Source of the DNA: CAZRXG01 sp964603985
GTDB taxonomy: Bacteria; Chloroflexota; Anaerolineae; Aggregatilineales; UBA3940
Assembly: GCA_964603985.1 (NCBI GenBank)
Contig: CAZRXG010000018.1
Coordinates: 12,846 to 76,845 of the forward strand
DNA: 64,000 bases
Reading direction: 5' to 3'
The notes below the pieces were generated by a model that was given only the letters and a program-made list of their open reading frames with translations, searched no databases and was not told the DNA's origin. The stretch's first letter is position 1, and every line of letters begins with the position of its first letter. The position numbers and the translations under genes are program-made. This document shows, one piece after another, positions 16,634 through 24,600 of this stretch.

Positions 16634-17587
16634 CTACTGCATCCCTGGATTAACAATGAAGTACACGGCAAAGACCGCGATTGAGACCACCGTGTAGAGC
16701 GTCAGCACGTTGTTGATGTACCGTCTTTCCTCAACCAGCCCCGGTCGCATGTACAGTGGCACGATGAAGGGCGGCGGCAAAATGAATAACGTGAATAAGG
16801 CGGCTTCAAAAGGCTTCTCCAGGTTCAACAGCCCCCGGATCAACAGGCTGTTCAAAACCAGCGCCAGCGGGACGAGCAGCGCCATCCGCACCGCGATCAC
16901 CAGCAGTGCATCTCTGAAGCCGTGCCGGTCGAGCTTGATGCCGTAGCCGACGATGATCAGGATCAGCGGGATCGTCAGGTTGCTCAGGAATTGGAGCGTT
17001 GCCATCAGCGCTCCCGTAACCGGGCGCTCGTAGAGAAAGTCCCTGGCTCCCACCAGATTCAGAATAAGCCCCGCCAGAATCGCGATGATCACGGGTGACT
17101 TGAAAAATGCCTGTGCCAGTTGTCCCGGATTCTGGAGGCCGTCGCGTTCCATCAGCAGGAAGGCCAGGAAGACAAACCAGATGAAGATCTCGTGTCCCAG
17201 ATCGACGACGGCGATGTAGCCGATCTTGTCCAGTCCATACGCGCTCCCGAAGAGGCTGACCCCCAGCATCCCGTACTCGAAGCCGGTCATCATGAACGGG
17301 TAGTAGGTGTGCTGAACGCGGAACAGCCGCTTGAGCAGTCTGCCCAACCCGAACAGACCGACGCACAGGACGAAGATCAGGATAAACAGGACCAGATAGG
17401 TTGACCTGAGCTGTATCTCCAAAAACGAGATGAATAGGACGGAAGGCAGTGCTAGGTTGACGGCTATCTTTCTCAGATCCTCGATGGTGCCTTCGGCGAG
17501 AAACCGGCTGCGGCGAATCCAGTAGCCCAGGCCGATCAGGGCGAATATGGGCAGGACACGGTTGATAATCAGAGTGGCATGATCCAT
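16634..17587 (-). CDS. AEC family transporter
   Basis: A 317-residue membrane protein of the auxin-efflux-carrier family (bile acid/AEC fold): ten helices, with LPIFALIGLGYWIRRS at the start and the ILPPPFIVPLYM motif near the C-terminus in place of the usual P-x-A segment. Bacterial members export organic acids such as malate or malonate. It sits between the metal-binding lipoprotein gene and the ABC ATPase gene, all in the same direction. That is an unusual guest in a metal importer cluster, and the reason is unknown. It ends with an N-P-G-M-Q tail. Confidence 0.82.
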   Translation of the reverse strand: MDHATLIINRVLPIFALIGLGYWIRRSRFLAEGTIEDLRKIAVNLALPSVLFISFLEIQLRSTYLVLFILIFVLCVGLFGLGRLLKRLFRVQHTYYPFMMTGFEYGMLGVSLFGSAYGLDKIGYIAVVDLGHEIFIWFVFLAFLLMERDGLQNPGQLAQAFFKSPVIIAILAGLILNLVGARDFLYERPVTGALMATLQFLSNLTIPLILIIVGYGIKLDRHGFRDALLVIAVRMALLVPLALVLNSLLIRGLLNLEKPFEAALFTLFILPPPFIVPLYMRPGLVEERRYINNVLTLYTVVSIAVFAVYFIVNPGMQ

Positions 17588-17671
17588 TGGAGCTCGGCAA
17601 CCTTTCGGTAGTCTGTGGTGCGCGGATCGGGTTGAGATGCTTTCACTCGTTACACTCAGGCCGTCACGGCG

Positions 17672-18673
17672 TCAGTCGGCCAATCCCTCAACCATCCTGT
17701 CAATATTGTAGCGCATCATGCCCAGGTAAGTCGCGCCGGGCGTGCCGGGTTCGTCCAGCGAGCCGGTGTACAGGGCCAGCACCTCAACCTCGGTGCCTGC
17801 TTCCTCCGCGATCAGCCCGGCGAGCTGCTCCAGCCGCTCGCTGGCCGACGTGCCGACGAAGATCGCCTTCACGCCCTCGGCCTTGATCTGCTCGACCAGG
17901 TCGGCCATGTCACCCGCCGACGGCTCAGCGGTGGTCGTCGCGCCGGGCACGACCGTCCCGATCATCTCGAAGCCGTACTCGTCGGCGAAGTAGCCAAAGG
18001 CCAGGTGATCGGTGACCAGTTTGCGGCTCGCTTCGGGGATGCGGGCAACCTCCTGGCGGATGTAGGCGTCCAGCGCCTCAAGTTCGTCGATGTAGGCCGC
18101 GGCGTTGGCGGCGTAGGCGTCGGCGTTGGCCGGATCGGCGGCCGAGAGCACGTCGGCGATGTTCTCGGCCCACACGATCACGTTGTTGGGGTCCATCCAG
18201 AAGTGCGGGTCGTGGGCTTCGCCCCCGCCTTTGTGTCCGTGCCCATCGGCAAACGCGATCAGCTCAACCCCCGCCGAGACGGGCACGACCGGCCCGCTGG
18301 CGGTGTTGTCGATGGTGTCGATCAGGCTCTCTTCCAGGTTCAGCCCAACGACGAACACCACGTGCGCGTCTTCGATGGCCGCCAGGTCCCCGGCGACCGC
18401 CTGGTAGGTGTGCGGGTCCTGCCCCAACCCGATCAGAACGGTCAGGTCGATGGCGTCGCCGCCCACGTTTGCCACCACGTCGCCCAGGATGTTGGTCGTC
18501 GCCACCACCCTGAGCTTTTTTCCGCCCAGGTCGACGGCCTCCACCGGCGGGATCGCCATGTGCTCTTGGAGCGGAGAAGCCGGGGACGCACAACCCACCG
18601 CCAGGGCCCCGAAAAAGGCCGCCGTTACGATCAACGCGCCGATCTGGAGAGGTCGTGCGGTGTGTTCGCCCAT
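17672..18673 (-). CDS. Zinc/manganese ABC transporter substrate-binding lipoprotein (ZnuA type)
   Basis: 333 residues. Signal peptide with lipobox VGCAS. The metal-binding cluster A-I fold shows the histidine in GLGQDPHTYQ, HDPHFWMDPNNV, KLVTDHLAFGYFADEYG and a late aspartate in ALYTGSLDEPG. A short histidine-rich loop, DGHGHKGG, precedes HDPHFW. ZnuA proteins have such loops more often than MntC/PsaA, which favours zinc. A consensus promoter and a 7-5-7 dyad stand upstream, and a Fur-family gene lies beyond. It is the first gene of the cluster that runs to 14994. Confidence 0.92.
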   Translation of the reverse strand: MGEHTARPLQIGALIVTAAFFGALAVGCASPASPLQEHMAIPPVEAVDLGGKKLRVVATTNILGDVVANVGGDAIDLTVLIGLGQDPHTYQAVAGDLAAIEDAHVVFVVGLNLEESLIDTIDNTASGPVVPVSAGVELIAFADGHGHKGGGEAHDPHFWMDPNNVIVWAENIADVLSAADPANADAYAANAAAYIDELEALDAYIRQEVARIPEASRKLVTDHLAFGYFADEYGFEMIGTVVPGATTTAEPSAGDMADLVEQIKAEGVKAIFVGTSASERLEQLAGLIAEEAGTEVEVLALYTGSLDEPGTPGATYLGMMRYNIDRMVEGLAD

Positions 18674-18687
18674 GTCCTCGCCCTTTT

Positions 18688-18706
18688 AATGATACTGAAT
18701 ATCATT
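18688..18706. promoter_or_regulatory. Fur/Zur-type operator
   Basis: AATGATA-CTGAA-TATCATT, a perfect 7-base inverted repeat with a 5-base centre. It covers roughly +4 to +22 of the promoter at 18717-18744 and lies 14 bases upstream of the metal-binding lipoprotein start. The arms match the ATGATA/TATCAT core of Fur-family boxes. Confidence 0.8.
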
Positions 18707-18716
18707 TGCGAGGCAG

Positions 18717-18744
18717 ATTATAGCGGTTCAGAGGGGCGTGTCAA
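18717..18744 (-). promoter_or_regulatory. Consensus promoter of the metal importer cluster
   Basis: On the minus strand TTGACA (18744-18739) and TATAAT (18722-18717), both perfect, are 16 bases apart. The predicted start of transcription is near 18710, directly before the operator. Confidence 0.8.
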
Positions 18745-18805
18745 GCGCAGCCCCTCCCGCCGCCGGTGTGTTTTGATCGACTGCTGTGGGGGCTGTGCTC
18801 GCGGC

Positions 18806-19252
18806 TCAGCCCTCTGAAGCGGTCTCACAGTCGGGGCAGGTGCCGTAAAGCTCAAGCAGGTGGCCGGTCAGGCGAAAGTCGTGGCGGGCGGCCAGCTCGG
18901 CGATCAGGTCGGCTACCTGGCACTCGCCCAGCTCGATGACGCGGTCGCACTGTGTGCAGATCAGGTGGGCGTGGTGCCCGTCGGAGGACATCAGGACGTA
19001 GATCGGGCTGCGCGACTCCAGGTAGGTGGGCCGCACGATCCCCAGGTCGGTCAGCAGGTCGAGCGTGCGGAAGACGCTCGCCCGCCCGATGGAGGGATCG
19101 CGCGCGTCGACGCGCTCCAGCACCTCGGCTGAGGTCAGGTGGCCGCTGCTCTCGCACAGCACGCTCAGCACGGTGCGGCGCGCGTTGGTGAGTTTATACC
19201 CCGCGTCGCGCAGTCGCTTAAGAGCCTGATCTATCGAGGTCACGGTCACCAT
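18806..19252 (-). CDS. Fur family transcriptional regulator, probably Zur
   Basis: 148 residues. Winged helix (GYKLTNARRTVLSVLCESSGHLTSAEVLERV, RASVFRTLDLLTDLGIV), then the metal-binding domain with DGHHAHLICTQCDRVIELGEC and a C-terminal CPDC. The two Cys-X2-Cys pairs form the structural zinc site, and HHAH with Glu and later His supply the regulatory site. It is transcribed separately, upstream of the zinc importer in the same direction, and the 7-5-7 dyad at 18688-18706 is its likely operator. Zur is preferred over Fur or MntR only because of the neighbouring ZnuA-type transporter. Confidence 0.9.
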   Translation of the reverse strand: MVTVTSIDQALKRLRDAGYKLTNARRTVLSVLCESSGHLTSAEVLERVDARDPSIGRASVFRTLDLLTDLGIVRPTYLESRSPIYVLMSSDGHHAHLICTQCDRVIELGECQVADLIAELAARHDFRLTGHLLELYGTCPDCETASEG

Positions 19253-19350
19253 CCCTGTTTAGACCATCCAGATCACCCACGCTCGAAGTGTAGCGTGCTG
19301 ACCCTCCGGGCGCAAAGAGGGGCGTCTCACCCTCCGGGGGGCAAATCCGC

Positions 19351-19462
19351 CTGATAGCTGACTTGCTGATAGCTGACCTGCTGATAGCTGACCTGCTGAT
19401 AGCTAACTTGCTGATAGCTGACCTGCTGATAGCTGACCTGCTGATAGCTGACCTGCTGATTG
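19351..19462. repeat. 15-bp tandem repeat, seven full copies
   Basis: CTGATAGCTGACCTG is repeated seven times head to tail (19351-19455), with T/C or G/A changes in the first and fourth copies. A decayed eighth copy supplies the stop codon of the DUF554 gene. The period keeps one frame open on the minus strand (AISRS repeats). There are no spacers, so it is not a CRISPR. Confidence 0.9.
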
Positions 19463-20191
19463 CTAAAACTGCGGCGCGACCGGCAACTCCAGCGCCGTCA
19501 GGACCCACACCGCCAGCGGGGCCAGGATCAGCGCGGGCAGCATGTTGGCGACGCGGATCGGACGCAGCTCCAGCAGTGCGCTGACCGCCAGCCCGATCAG
19601 CAGCAGGCCGCCCACCGCCGTCATCTCGGTGATCATCGCGTCGGTCAGGATTGCCTGGGCCTGCGATGCCAGCAGGCTCAGCCCGCCCTGGTAAAGCAGA
19701 ATGGTCAGCGTCGAGAAGGCCACGCCGATCCCCAGGCTCGACGAGAAGGCCAGCGCCGCGAAGCCGTCCAGCATCGACTTGATCGCCAGCAGCCGGTAGT
19801 CGCCCGTCAGCCCGTCCTGGATCGAGCCGAGGATCGTCAGCGGCCCGACACAGAACACCAGGCTGGCCGTCACAAACCCCCGGATGAAGCGCTGCGAGCC
19901 TTCGGCGTCCTCGTGGTTCCCGCCGAAGCGTGTTTCCAGCCAGCCTCCCACACGCTCCAGCCCGCCCTCGATGTCCCACCACTCGCCCAGCAGCCCGCCG
20001 ACCAGCAGGCTGCCCAGCACGATCAGCACGTTGGCCGTCTCCAGGCCCATCTGCACGCCGATGACAAGCGTCACCAGCCCCAGCCCGCGCACGACCGTCT
20101 CGCGCGCCTGCTCACTGAAACGGTGCCCGATGCCAACGCCCAGCGCCGAGCCGAGCAGCACGGTGATGATGTTGATGATGGTTCCGGTCAT
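19463..20191 (-). CDS. DUF554 family membrane protein
   Basis: 242 residues with about six or seven membrane helices. It starts GTIINIITVLLGSALGVGIGHRFSEQARETVVRGLGLVTLVIGVQM and continues VLIVLGSLLVGGLLGEWWDIEGGL and FVTASLVFCVGPLTILGSIQDGL, which is the DUF554 (YdfK-like) pattern. Function is unknown; membrane transport is often guessed. The stop codon lies inside the last, degenerate unit of the 15-bp repeat, so repeat growth could change the C-terminus. The gene appears monocistronic. Confidence 0.88.
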   Translation of the reverse strand: MTGTIINIITVLLGSALGVGIGHRFSEQARETVVRGLGLVTLVIGVQMGLETANVLIVLGSLLVGGLLGEWWDIEGGLERVGGWLETRFGGNHEDAEGSQRFIRGFVTASLVFCVGPLTILGSIQDGLTGDYRLLAIKSMLDGFAALAFSSSLGIGVAFSTLTILLYQGGLSLLASQAQAILTDAMITEMTAVGGLLLIGLAVSALLELRPIRVANMLPALILAPLAVWVLTALELPVAPQF

Positions 20192-20353
20192 GTGTCCCCC
20201 TTACGCGGTTGAGAATGGTCTGAACTTTATACCGGGCCGCCTGCGGCGTCAACCCGGCGTCATTCAACGGGTTTTTTGTGGCGCTGCGAGAACCGGCCTA
20301 TACTGAGCCGGGGTAGGAGCACCTTGTGCCGATGACCAGGAAAGGAGCCAGAG

Positions 20354-20893
20354 ATGGCCGGTCCGGGCTTGCCGCGTTTATGGCTGACAGGGGCCTTGCT
20401 TGTCCTGCTGACCGTGATGGTCTCATGCGGGCAGGGGGGCACCCTGACGGGCACCGTCCTCGACGCCGAGGGAGAACCGCTGGCCCCGGTTGATGAGACT
20501 GACGTGCTCATCGTGACCCTGGTTTGCCCCGATCCCGCTATGCGTGGGGAGTGCTTTCACCAGCAGCACCTGGAGAGCATGGAGCTTGACGCGATCATGG
20601 CCTCCATCTGTGATGCAAAAGACCGCTCCGAGAGCTGTATCGTTCACCTTGGGCGCAGCGCAACCCCGGTCGAAGCCGATGGCAGCTACACGCTGACGAA
20701 CGTTTCTCCAGGCGAATACGATCTCTTCTTCGTTTACTCAAGCTCCAACCTGTCTCCGCCGGGGTCGGGAATACTGGGCCAGGTAGCGCCCGTTATGAGC
20801 AGAGGGTGGAGTCGGCGCATCGACGTTCCGGCGGTGCAGAAGAATGAGACCACGGTGTACGACATCAAGGTCGACCTGATCGGGGTGGAGTAA
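20354..20893 (+). CDS. Lipoprotein with carboxypeptidase-regulatory-like domain
   Basis: 179 residues. Signal peptide with lipobox VMVSC, then a prealbumin-like strand pattern: GTLTGTVLDAEGEPL at the start, and VEADGSYTLTNVSPGEYDLFFVY further on. This is the CarboxypepD_reg/SpaA-like fold used as a surface spacer or binding module. A long insert between the first and second strands contains three cysteines. AAGGAGCCAGAG precedes the ATG. It is followed 36 bases later by another lipoprotein in the same direction. Confidence 0.75.
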   Translation: MAGPGLPRLWLTGALLVLLTVMVSCGQGGTLTGTVLDAEGEPLAPVDETDVLIVTLVCPDPAMRGECFHQQHLESMELDAIMASICDAKDRSESCIVHLGRSATPVEADGSYTLTNVSPGEYDLFFVYSSSNLSPPGSGILGQVAPVMSRGWSRRIDVPAVQKNETTVYDIKVDLIGVE

Positions 20894-20929
20894 AGCGGGG
20901 CGGTGTTAGCAGCCGGGAGGAAAGTCAGA

Positions 20930-21925
20930 ATGTCTCATAAAACAGCGCGGGTTATCACCGTATTCTGTTTGTTGGTCAGCGCCGTGATCGGCTGCGCACC
21001 GGCGGCACCACAGCCCACCGCAACGCTCACAGCCACACCACCGCCCCCGCCACCCACCCAGAGCCCCCCCTCTCCACAGGCCCCGGAACCCACCCCGTCG
21101 CGCACACCCAGCCCTCTGCCGCCCACGCCCAGCCTTACCCCAACGCCGTCCCTCACCCCGACCGCCACGCCCCTGCCGCCCAAAGCCATCCTGGTGCAGT
21201 ACGGGGCCTACGGTGGGAACGGGGGTGGGCCAGCCGTCCTCTATCAAGGCCAGCTTACGCCGAGCCTGCTGTTATTCGTCGATGGGCAGCTCATCATTCG
21301 CGAGGGAGTGTGGGAAACAGGTTACACACTCCTGGAGACCACGCTGTCCACCGCGGAGATGTGCACGCTGCTTGCCCGGATCGAAGACACGGGCTTCTTT
21401 GAGGAGATCGATCCAATCTTCAAGCCCGACGAAACGATCGTGTTCGGGAACGGCACGGACTTCATCATCCAGGTCAACGGCGACCCATACAAGCAGGTAC
21501 AGATCAACTACACCCTGGTTGAACACCTGGTTGACGAAATGGCCGCCGCGCTTGAGCTGGTCCGCACCTACCGCCCGGCTCAACAGATGACCCCCTACGT
21601 CCCGGAGACCATGCTGCTGTGGATCGAGCAGGGGCAGTGGCTTCTCCCCGGCGATCCACCCGTGTACCTGTGGCCCGCCGATCTGCCCCCTCTGGCCGAG
21701 CTTTCAGGCGGCGAGCCGGAAGTCCAGGTCGTGATTGAGGGCGATCTGGTCACGCCGGTCTTCCAGGCATTTGACGGGCGTATGGTCGGCAGGTATTTTC
21801 GCGAAGGCGAACAGGACTACACCGTCAGTGCCCGTCCGCTGCTGCCAAACGAGACGCCGGACAAGTGGCCCGTCCAGCCTACCGGAGCGTCCTACTTTGA
21901 ACTCCCCTTCGACTGCGAAGGGTAA
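20930..21925 (+). CDS. Lipoprotein with Pro-rich linker, unknown function
   Basis: 331 residues. Signal peptide with lipobox AVIGC, then a stretch of about 55 residues almost entirely Pro/Thr/Ser, then a globular domain. The domain has segments AILVQYGAYGGNGGG and LFVDGQLIIREGV, which resemble a family of surface lipoproteins with a beta-sandwich, but I cannot name it. The start at 20930 is set by GGGAGGAAAG seven bases upstream and the signal peptide. It probably shares a transcript with the lipoprotein gene ending at 20893. Confidence 0.68.
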   Translation: MSHKTARVITVFCLLVSAVIGCAPAAPQPTATLTATPPPPPPTQSPPSPQAPEPTPSRTPSPLPPTPSLTPTPSLTPTATPLPPKAILVQYGAYGGNGGGPAVLYQGQLTPSLLLFVDGQLIIREGVWETGYTLLETTLSTAEMCTLLARIEDTGFFEEIDPIFKPDETIVFGNGTDFIIQVNGDPYKQVQINYTLVEHLVDEMAAALELVRTYRPAQQMTPYVPETMLLWIEQGQWLLPGDPPVYLWPADLPPLAELSGGEPEVQVVIEGDLVTPVFQAFDGRMVGRYFREGEQDYTVSARPLLPNETPDKWPVQPTGASYFELPFDCEG

Positions 21926-22057
21926 ACTCAATCCGAAAGAGGTGGCCCGCTTCTCCGCACCCGGCCCCGGCCTCTGCCACAGTTCGCATCCGCCCCCATC
22001 TCTACATACAATAGGTCCGGCGGGGAGCCACCGACTATCATAAAGGATGGAAAACCG

Positions 22058-22753
22058 ATGAAGACAATTGGCCTGATCGGCGGGATGAGCTGGGAGTCCT
22101 CGCTGGAGTACTACCGCATCGTCAACCAGACGGTCAAGCGCGAGCTCGGCGGGCTGCACTCGGCGCAGTGTGTGATGGTCTCGCTGGACTTCGCCGCCAT
22201 TGAGGAAATGCAGTCCCAGGATCGATGGGATGATGCCGCCGACGCACTGGTCGAGGCCGCGCGCGGGTTGGAGCGCGCCGGGGCCGACTGTGTCCTCATC
22301 TGCACCAACACCATGCACATCGTCGCCGACACGGTGCAGGCGGGCGTCGACCTCCCGCTGATCCACATCGCCGACGCCACCGCAGGGAAAGTCCGGGCGG
22401 CGGGGCTGCGGCGGGTCGGCCTGCTCGGCACGCGCTTCACGATGGAGCGCGACTTCTACAAGGGTCGCCTGATCGACACCTATGGGCTGGAGGTGCTCAT
22501 CCCCCCCGACGAGGGCCGCAGGGTCGTCGATGACATCATCTACAACGAGCTGGTGCTGGGCGTGCTCAAGCCCGAATCGCGCGCCAGGTTCCGGGCCATC
22601 ATCGCCGACCTGATCGCCGACGGCGCGGAGGGGATCGTCCTGGGCTGCACCGAGATCCCGCTGCTGGTCAAGCCGGAGGACAGCGCCGTGCCGCTCTTCG
22701 ATACCACGCTGATCCACGCCCAGGCGGCGGTCGAGTTTGCGCTGGGGGAGTAG
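22058..22753 (+). CDS. Aspartate/glutamate racemase family protein
   Basis: 231 residues, the usual length for the cysteine-dependent Asp/Glu racemase family. The N-terminal phosphate/carboxylate loop is LIGGMSWESS. The two catalytic cysteines are in LICTNTMH and LGCTEIPLL. The YYRIVNQ segment is typical of the aspartate racemase group. It converts L-Asp (or L-Glu) to the D form for wall peptides or signalling. GGATGG and purine-rich bases precede the ATG. It stands between unrelated genes with no operon partner. Confidence 0.9.
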   Translation: MKTIGLIGGMSWESSLEYYRIVNQTVKRELGGLHSAQCVMVSLDFAAIEEMQSQDRWDDAADALVEAARGLERAGADCVLICTNTMHIVADTVQAGVDLPLIHIADATAGKVRAAGLRRVGLLGTRFTMERDFYKGRLIDTYGLEVLIPPDEGRRVVDDIIYNELVLGVLKPESRARFRAIIADLIADGAEGIVLGCTEIPLLVKPEDSAVPLFDTTLIHAQAAVEFALGE

Positions 22754-22820
22754 GGCCTCGCTCCCTCCCCACGTACAATAGCCCCCCTTGATCCTGCCCG
22801 CCCACCGGAGACTCCGGCAT

Positions 22821-23921
22821 ATGACCGATACACCTGACAACCGGCAACCTACAACCACCCCCTCCCGCCCGTTCTGGGGCGTCCCCCTGATCAACGCGCT
22901 CGCGGTGGGCGTGATCGGCGGGACGGTGGGCCACGTTTACCGGAATGTGCTGCCCTGGCTGGCTGGCAGTCTGGTCGTCGGGCTGGCGGCGGGTGCGCTG
23001 GTGGAGGGGGTCACCGGGCTGGCGAAGCGGTCGGGCTGGCTGGCCCGCCGCCGCCTGGTGCTGTTGGTGGTCGCTGAGATCCTGCTGTTCGCCGTAGTCG
23101 GGATCCCCTACATCATTACCGCGCCCAACATCAGGCCCCACCATTACACGCTGTGCTGCGCCACCCCCGCCGACTTCGGTGCCGATTACCGGGCCGTCAC
23201 CTTCACCGGCGGCGACGACCTGACACTGGCCGGGTGGTACATTCCCTCACAGAACGGCGCGGCGGTGATCCTGCTGCACGGCAGCGGCGGCGACCGTCGG
23301 GGTGTGCTGTTCCAGGCCGAGGCGCTGCACCGCGCGGGCTACGGCGTCCTGATGTACGACCAGCGCGCGCTGGGCGAGAGCGAGGGCGAGAAACGCTCTT
23401 ACGGTTTGAAGGATGTGCGCGACGTGCCCGGCGCGGTCGAGTTTCTGCTCGGCTGTGAGGAGGTTGACCCGCATCGCATCGGCATTCTGGGCTTGTCGCT
23501 GGGCGGGCAGATCGCCCTCCGCGCCGCAGCCGCCGACACGCGGTTGGCCGCCGTCGCCGCCGACGGCCCCTCCATTGTCCGCTACGAGGATCTGCCTCCG
23601 CCTCCCGACCTGCGCCGACGCCTCCAGTGCCCCTGGGTGTGGCTAAACGACCGCGCCATCGCCATCATGGCGTGGGAGCCGCTCCCCCCGCCGCTGATTG
23701 ACGTGATCGGCGACATCGAGCCGCGCCCGGTGCTGCTGATGTGCGGCCAGAGGGAGCCTGACGAGGTGGCGCGGGCCTGGCGTTACTACGAGCACGCAGG
23801 CCCGTCGGCGGAGTTGTGGGAGGTTCCTGGTGCCTACCACACCGGCGGCCCCTCCGCCTGCCCGGAGGAGTATGCCGCGCGGCTGGTGGCCTTCTTTGAC
23901 GCGGCGCTGCTGGATGAGTAG
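22821..23921 (+). CDS. Membrane-anchored alpha/beta hydrolase
   Basis: 366 residues. Two or three N-terminal hydrophobic segments (about 20-60 and 72-95) precede a hydrolase fold with ILLHGSGGDRRG, YDQRALGESEG and the nucleophile elbow GLSLGG. The acid is probably in CGQREPDE and the histidine in GAYHTGG. It resembles alpha/beta hydrolases acting on lipids or peptides at the membrane. The start at 22821 is chosen over an upstream TTG because CCGGAG precedes it. Its last 25 residues match the remnant at 59800-59904, which suggests a lost second copy elsewhere in the genome. Confidence 0.8.
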   Translation: MTDTPDNRQPTTTPSRPFWGVPLINALAVGVIGGTVGHVYRNVLPWLAGSLVVGLAAGALVEGVTGLAKRSGWLARRRLVLLVVAEILLFAVVGIPYIITAPNIRPHHYTLCCATPADFGADYRAVTFTGGDDLTLAGWYIPSQNGAAVILLHGSGGDRRGVLFQAEALHRAGYGVLMYDQRALGESEGEKRSYGLKDVRDVPGAVEFLLGCEEVDPHRIGILGLSLGGQIALRAAAADTRLAAVAADGPSIVRYEDLPPPPDLRRRLQCPWVWLNDRAIAIMAWEPLPPPLIDVIGDIEPRPVLLMCGQREPDEVARAWRYYEHAGPSAELWEVPGAYHTGGPSACPEEYAARLVAFFDAALLDE

Positions 23922-23965
23922 ACCGGGAGGCGTTAGTGGCGGTTCCAGAAAGAATCAATTGAACG

Positions 23966-24592
23966 CTAAAACGGCATCACCATCAGCAGGAATTCGGCCA
24001 GCGATACGCCGCCGAGCAGTGTCAGATAGATGCCTGCCGACACCAGAAACATAAACCACGGACGCCTGCTTTGGATGCTGGGGGCTTTGACGCCGACGAC
24101 CACCGTGTGCGCGAATTTGTCCCCATAGCGCTGGCTGAGCGGAGTGTTACTCATGCTGCCAAGGGCAACGAGGCCGAGCATAAGGCCATCGTAATACTGA
24201 GCCAGCGCACGCAGGACAGCCGCTCCCAGGGTGCGGGGAGAACCGTCCTCTTTGACCACACGCATACCCAGCAGGAGCTTACCCGGCGTCGCGCCGAATA
24301 ACCATTCGAAAAGGGCGAAGTAGGTACCAGTCAACCCAAACCATAGAGCAAAGCTGGATTTGAAGATGCGCCCCTCGCTGAAAGTGGGTGTGTGTCCTTT
24401 CATGAGCCAGTAACCGAGGCCAAATGCCATCCAGACTAAAACATTCGCCACCGTAAATGATGCCTGGATGATCACCAGATCAATCACGTAGGATAAAGCG
24501 CGGCGTCCAAAGTCCTTCCCCTCGCTGATAGCGGGGATGCCATGCCCTGGTGCAGAAGGAGATGCGTCAGGGAACATACGCCGCTCGGCCAT
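23966..24592 (-). CDS. RDD family membrane protein
   Basis: 208 residues with the RDD signature: FGRRALSYVIDLVIIQ (Arg and two Asp-like positions in the first helix), TPGKLLLGMRVVKEDGSPRTLGAAVLRAL and a final pair of helices. Four membrane segments are predicted. Some RDD proteins act in sodium/proton exchange or envelope stress, but the family is largely untested. The ATG at 24592 is preferred because it lies eight bases after the stop of the glycosyltransferase gene, giving an operon; the extended reading would overlap that gene. Confidence 0.8.
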   Translation of the reverse strand: MAERRMFPDASPSAPGHGIPAISEGKDFGRRALSYVIDLVIIQASFTVANVLVWMAFGLGYWLMKGHTPTFSEGRIFKSSFALWFGLTGTYFALFEWLFGATPGKLLLGMRVVKEDGSPRTLGAAVLRALAQYYDGLMLGLVALGSMSNTPLSQRYGDKFAHTVVVGVKAPSIQSRRPWFMFLVSAGIYLTLLGGVSLAEFLLMVMPF

Positions 24593-24600
24593 CGTCCCCC

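Noticed and set aside
19351..19462. Possible CRISPR array
   Set aside because: Repeats are 15 bases and directly adjacent, with no spacers and no cas genes.
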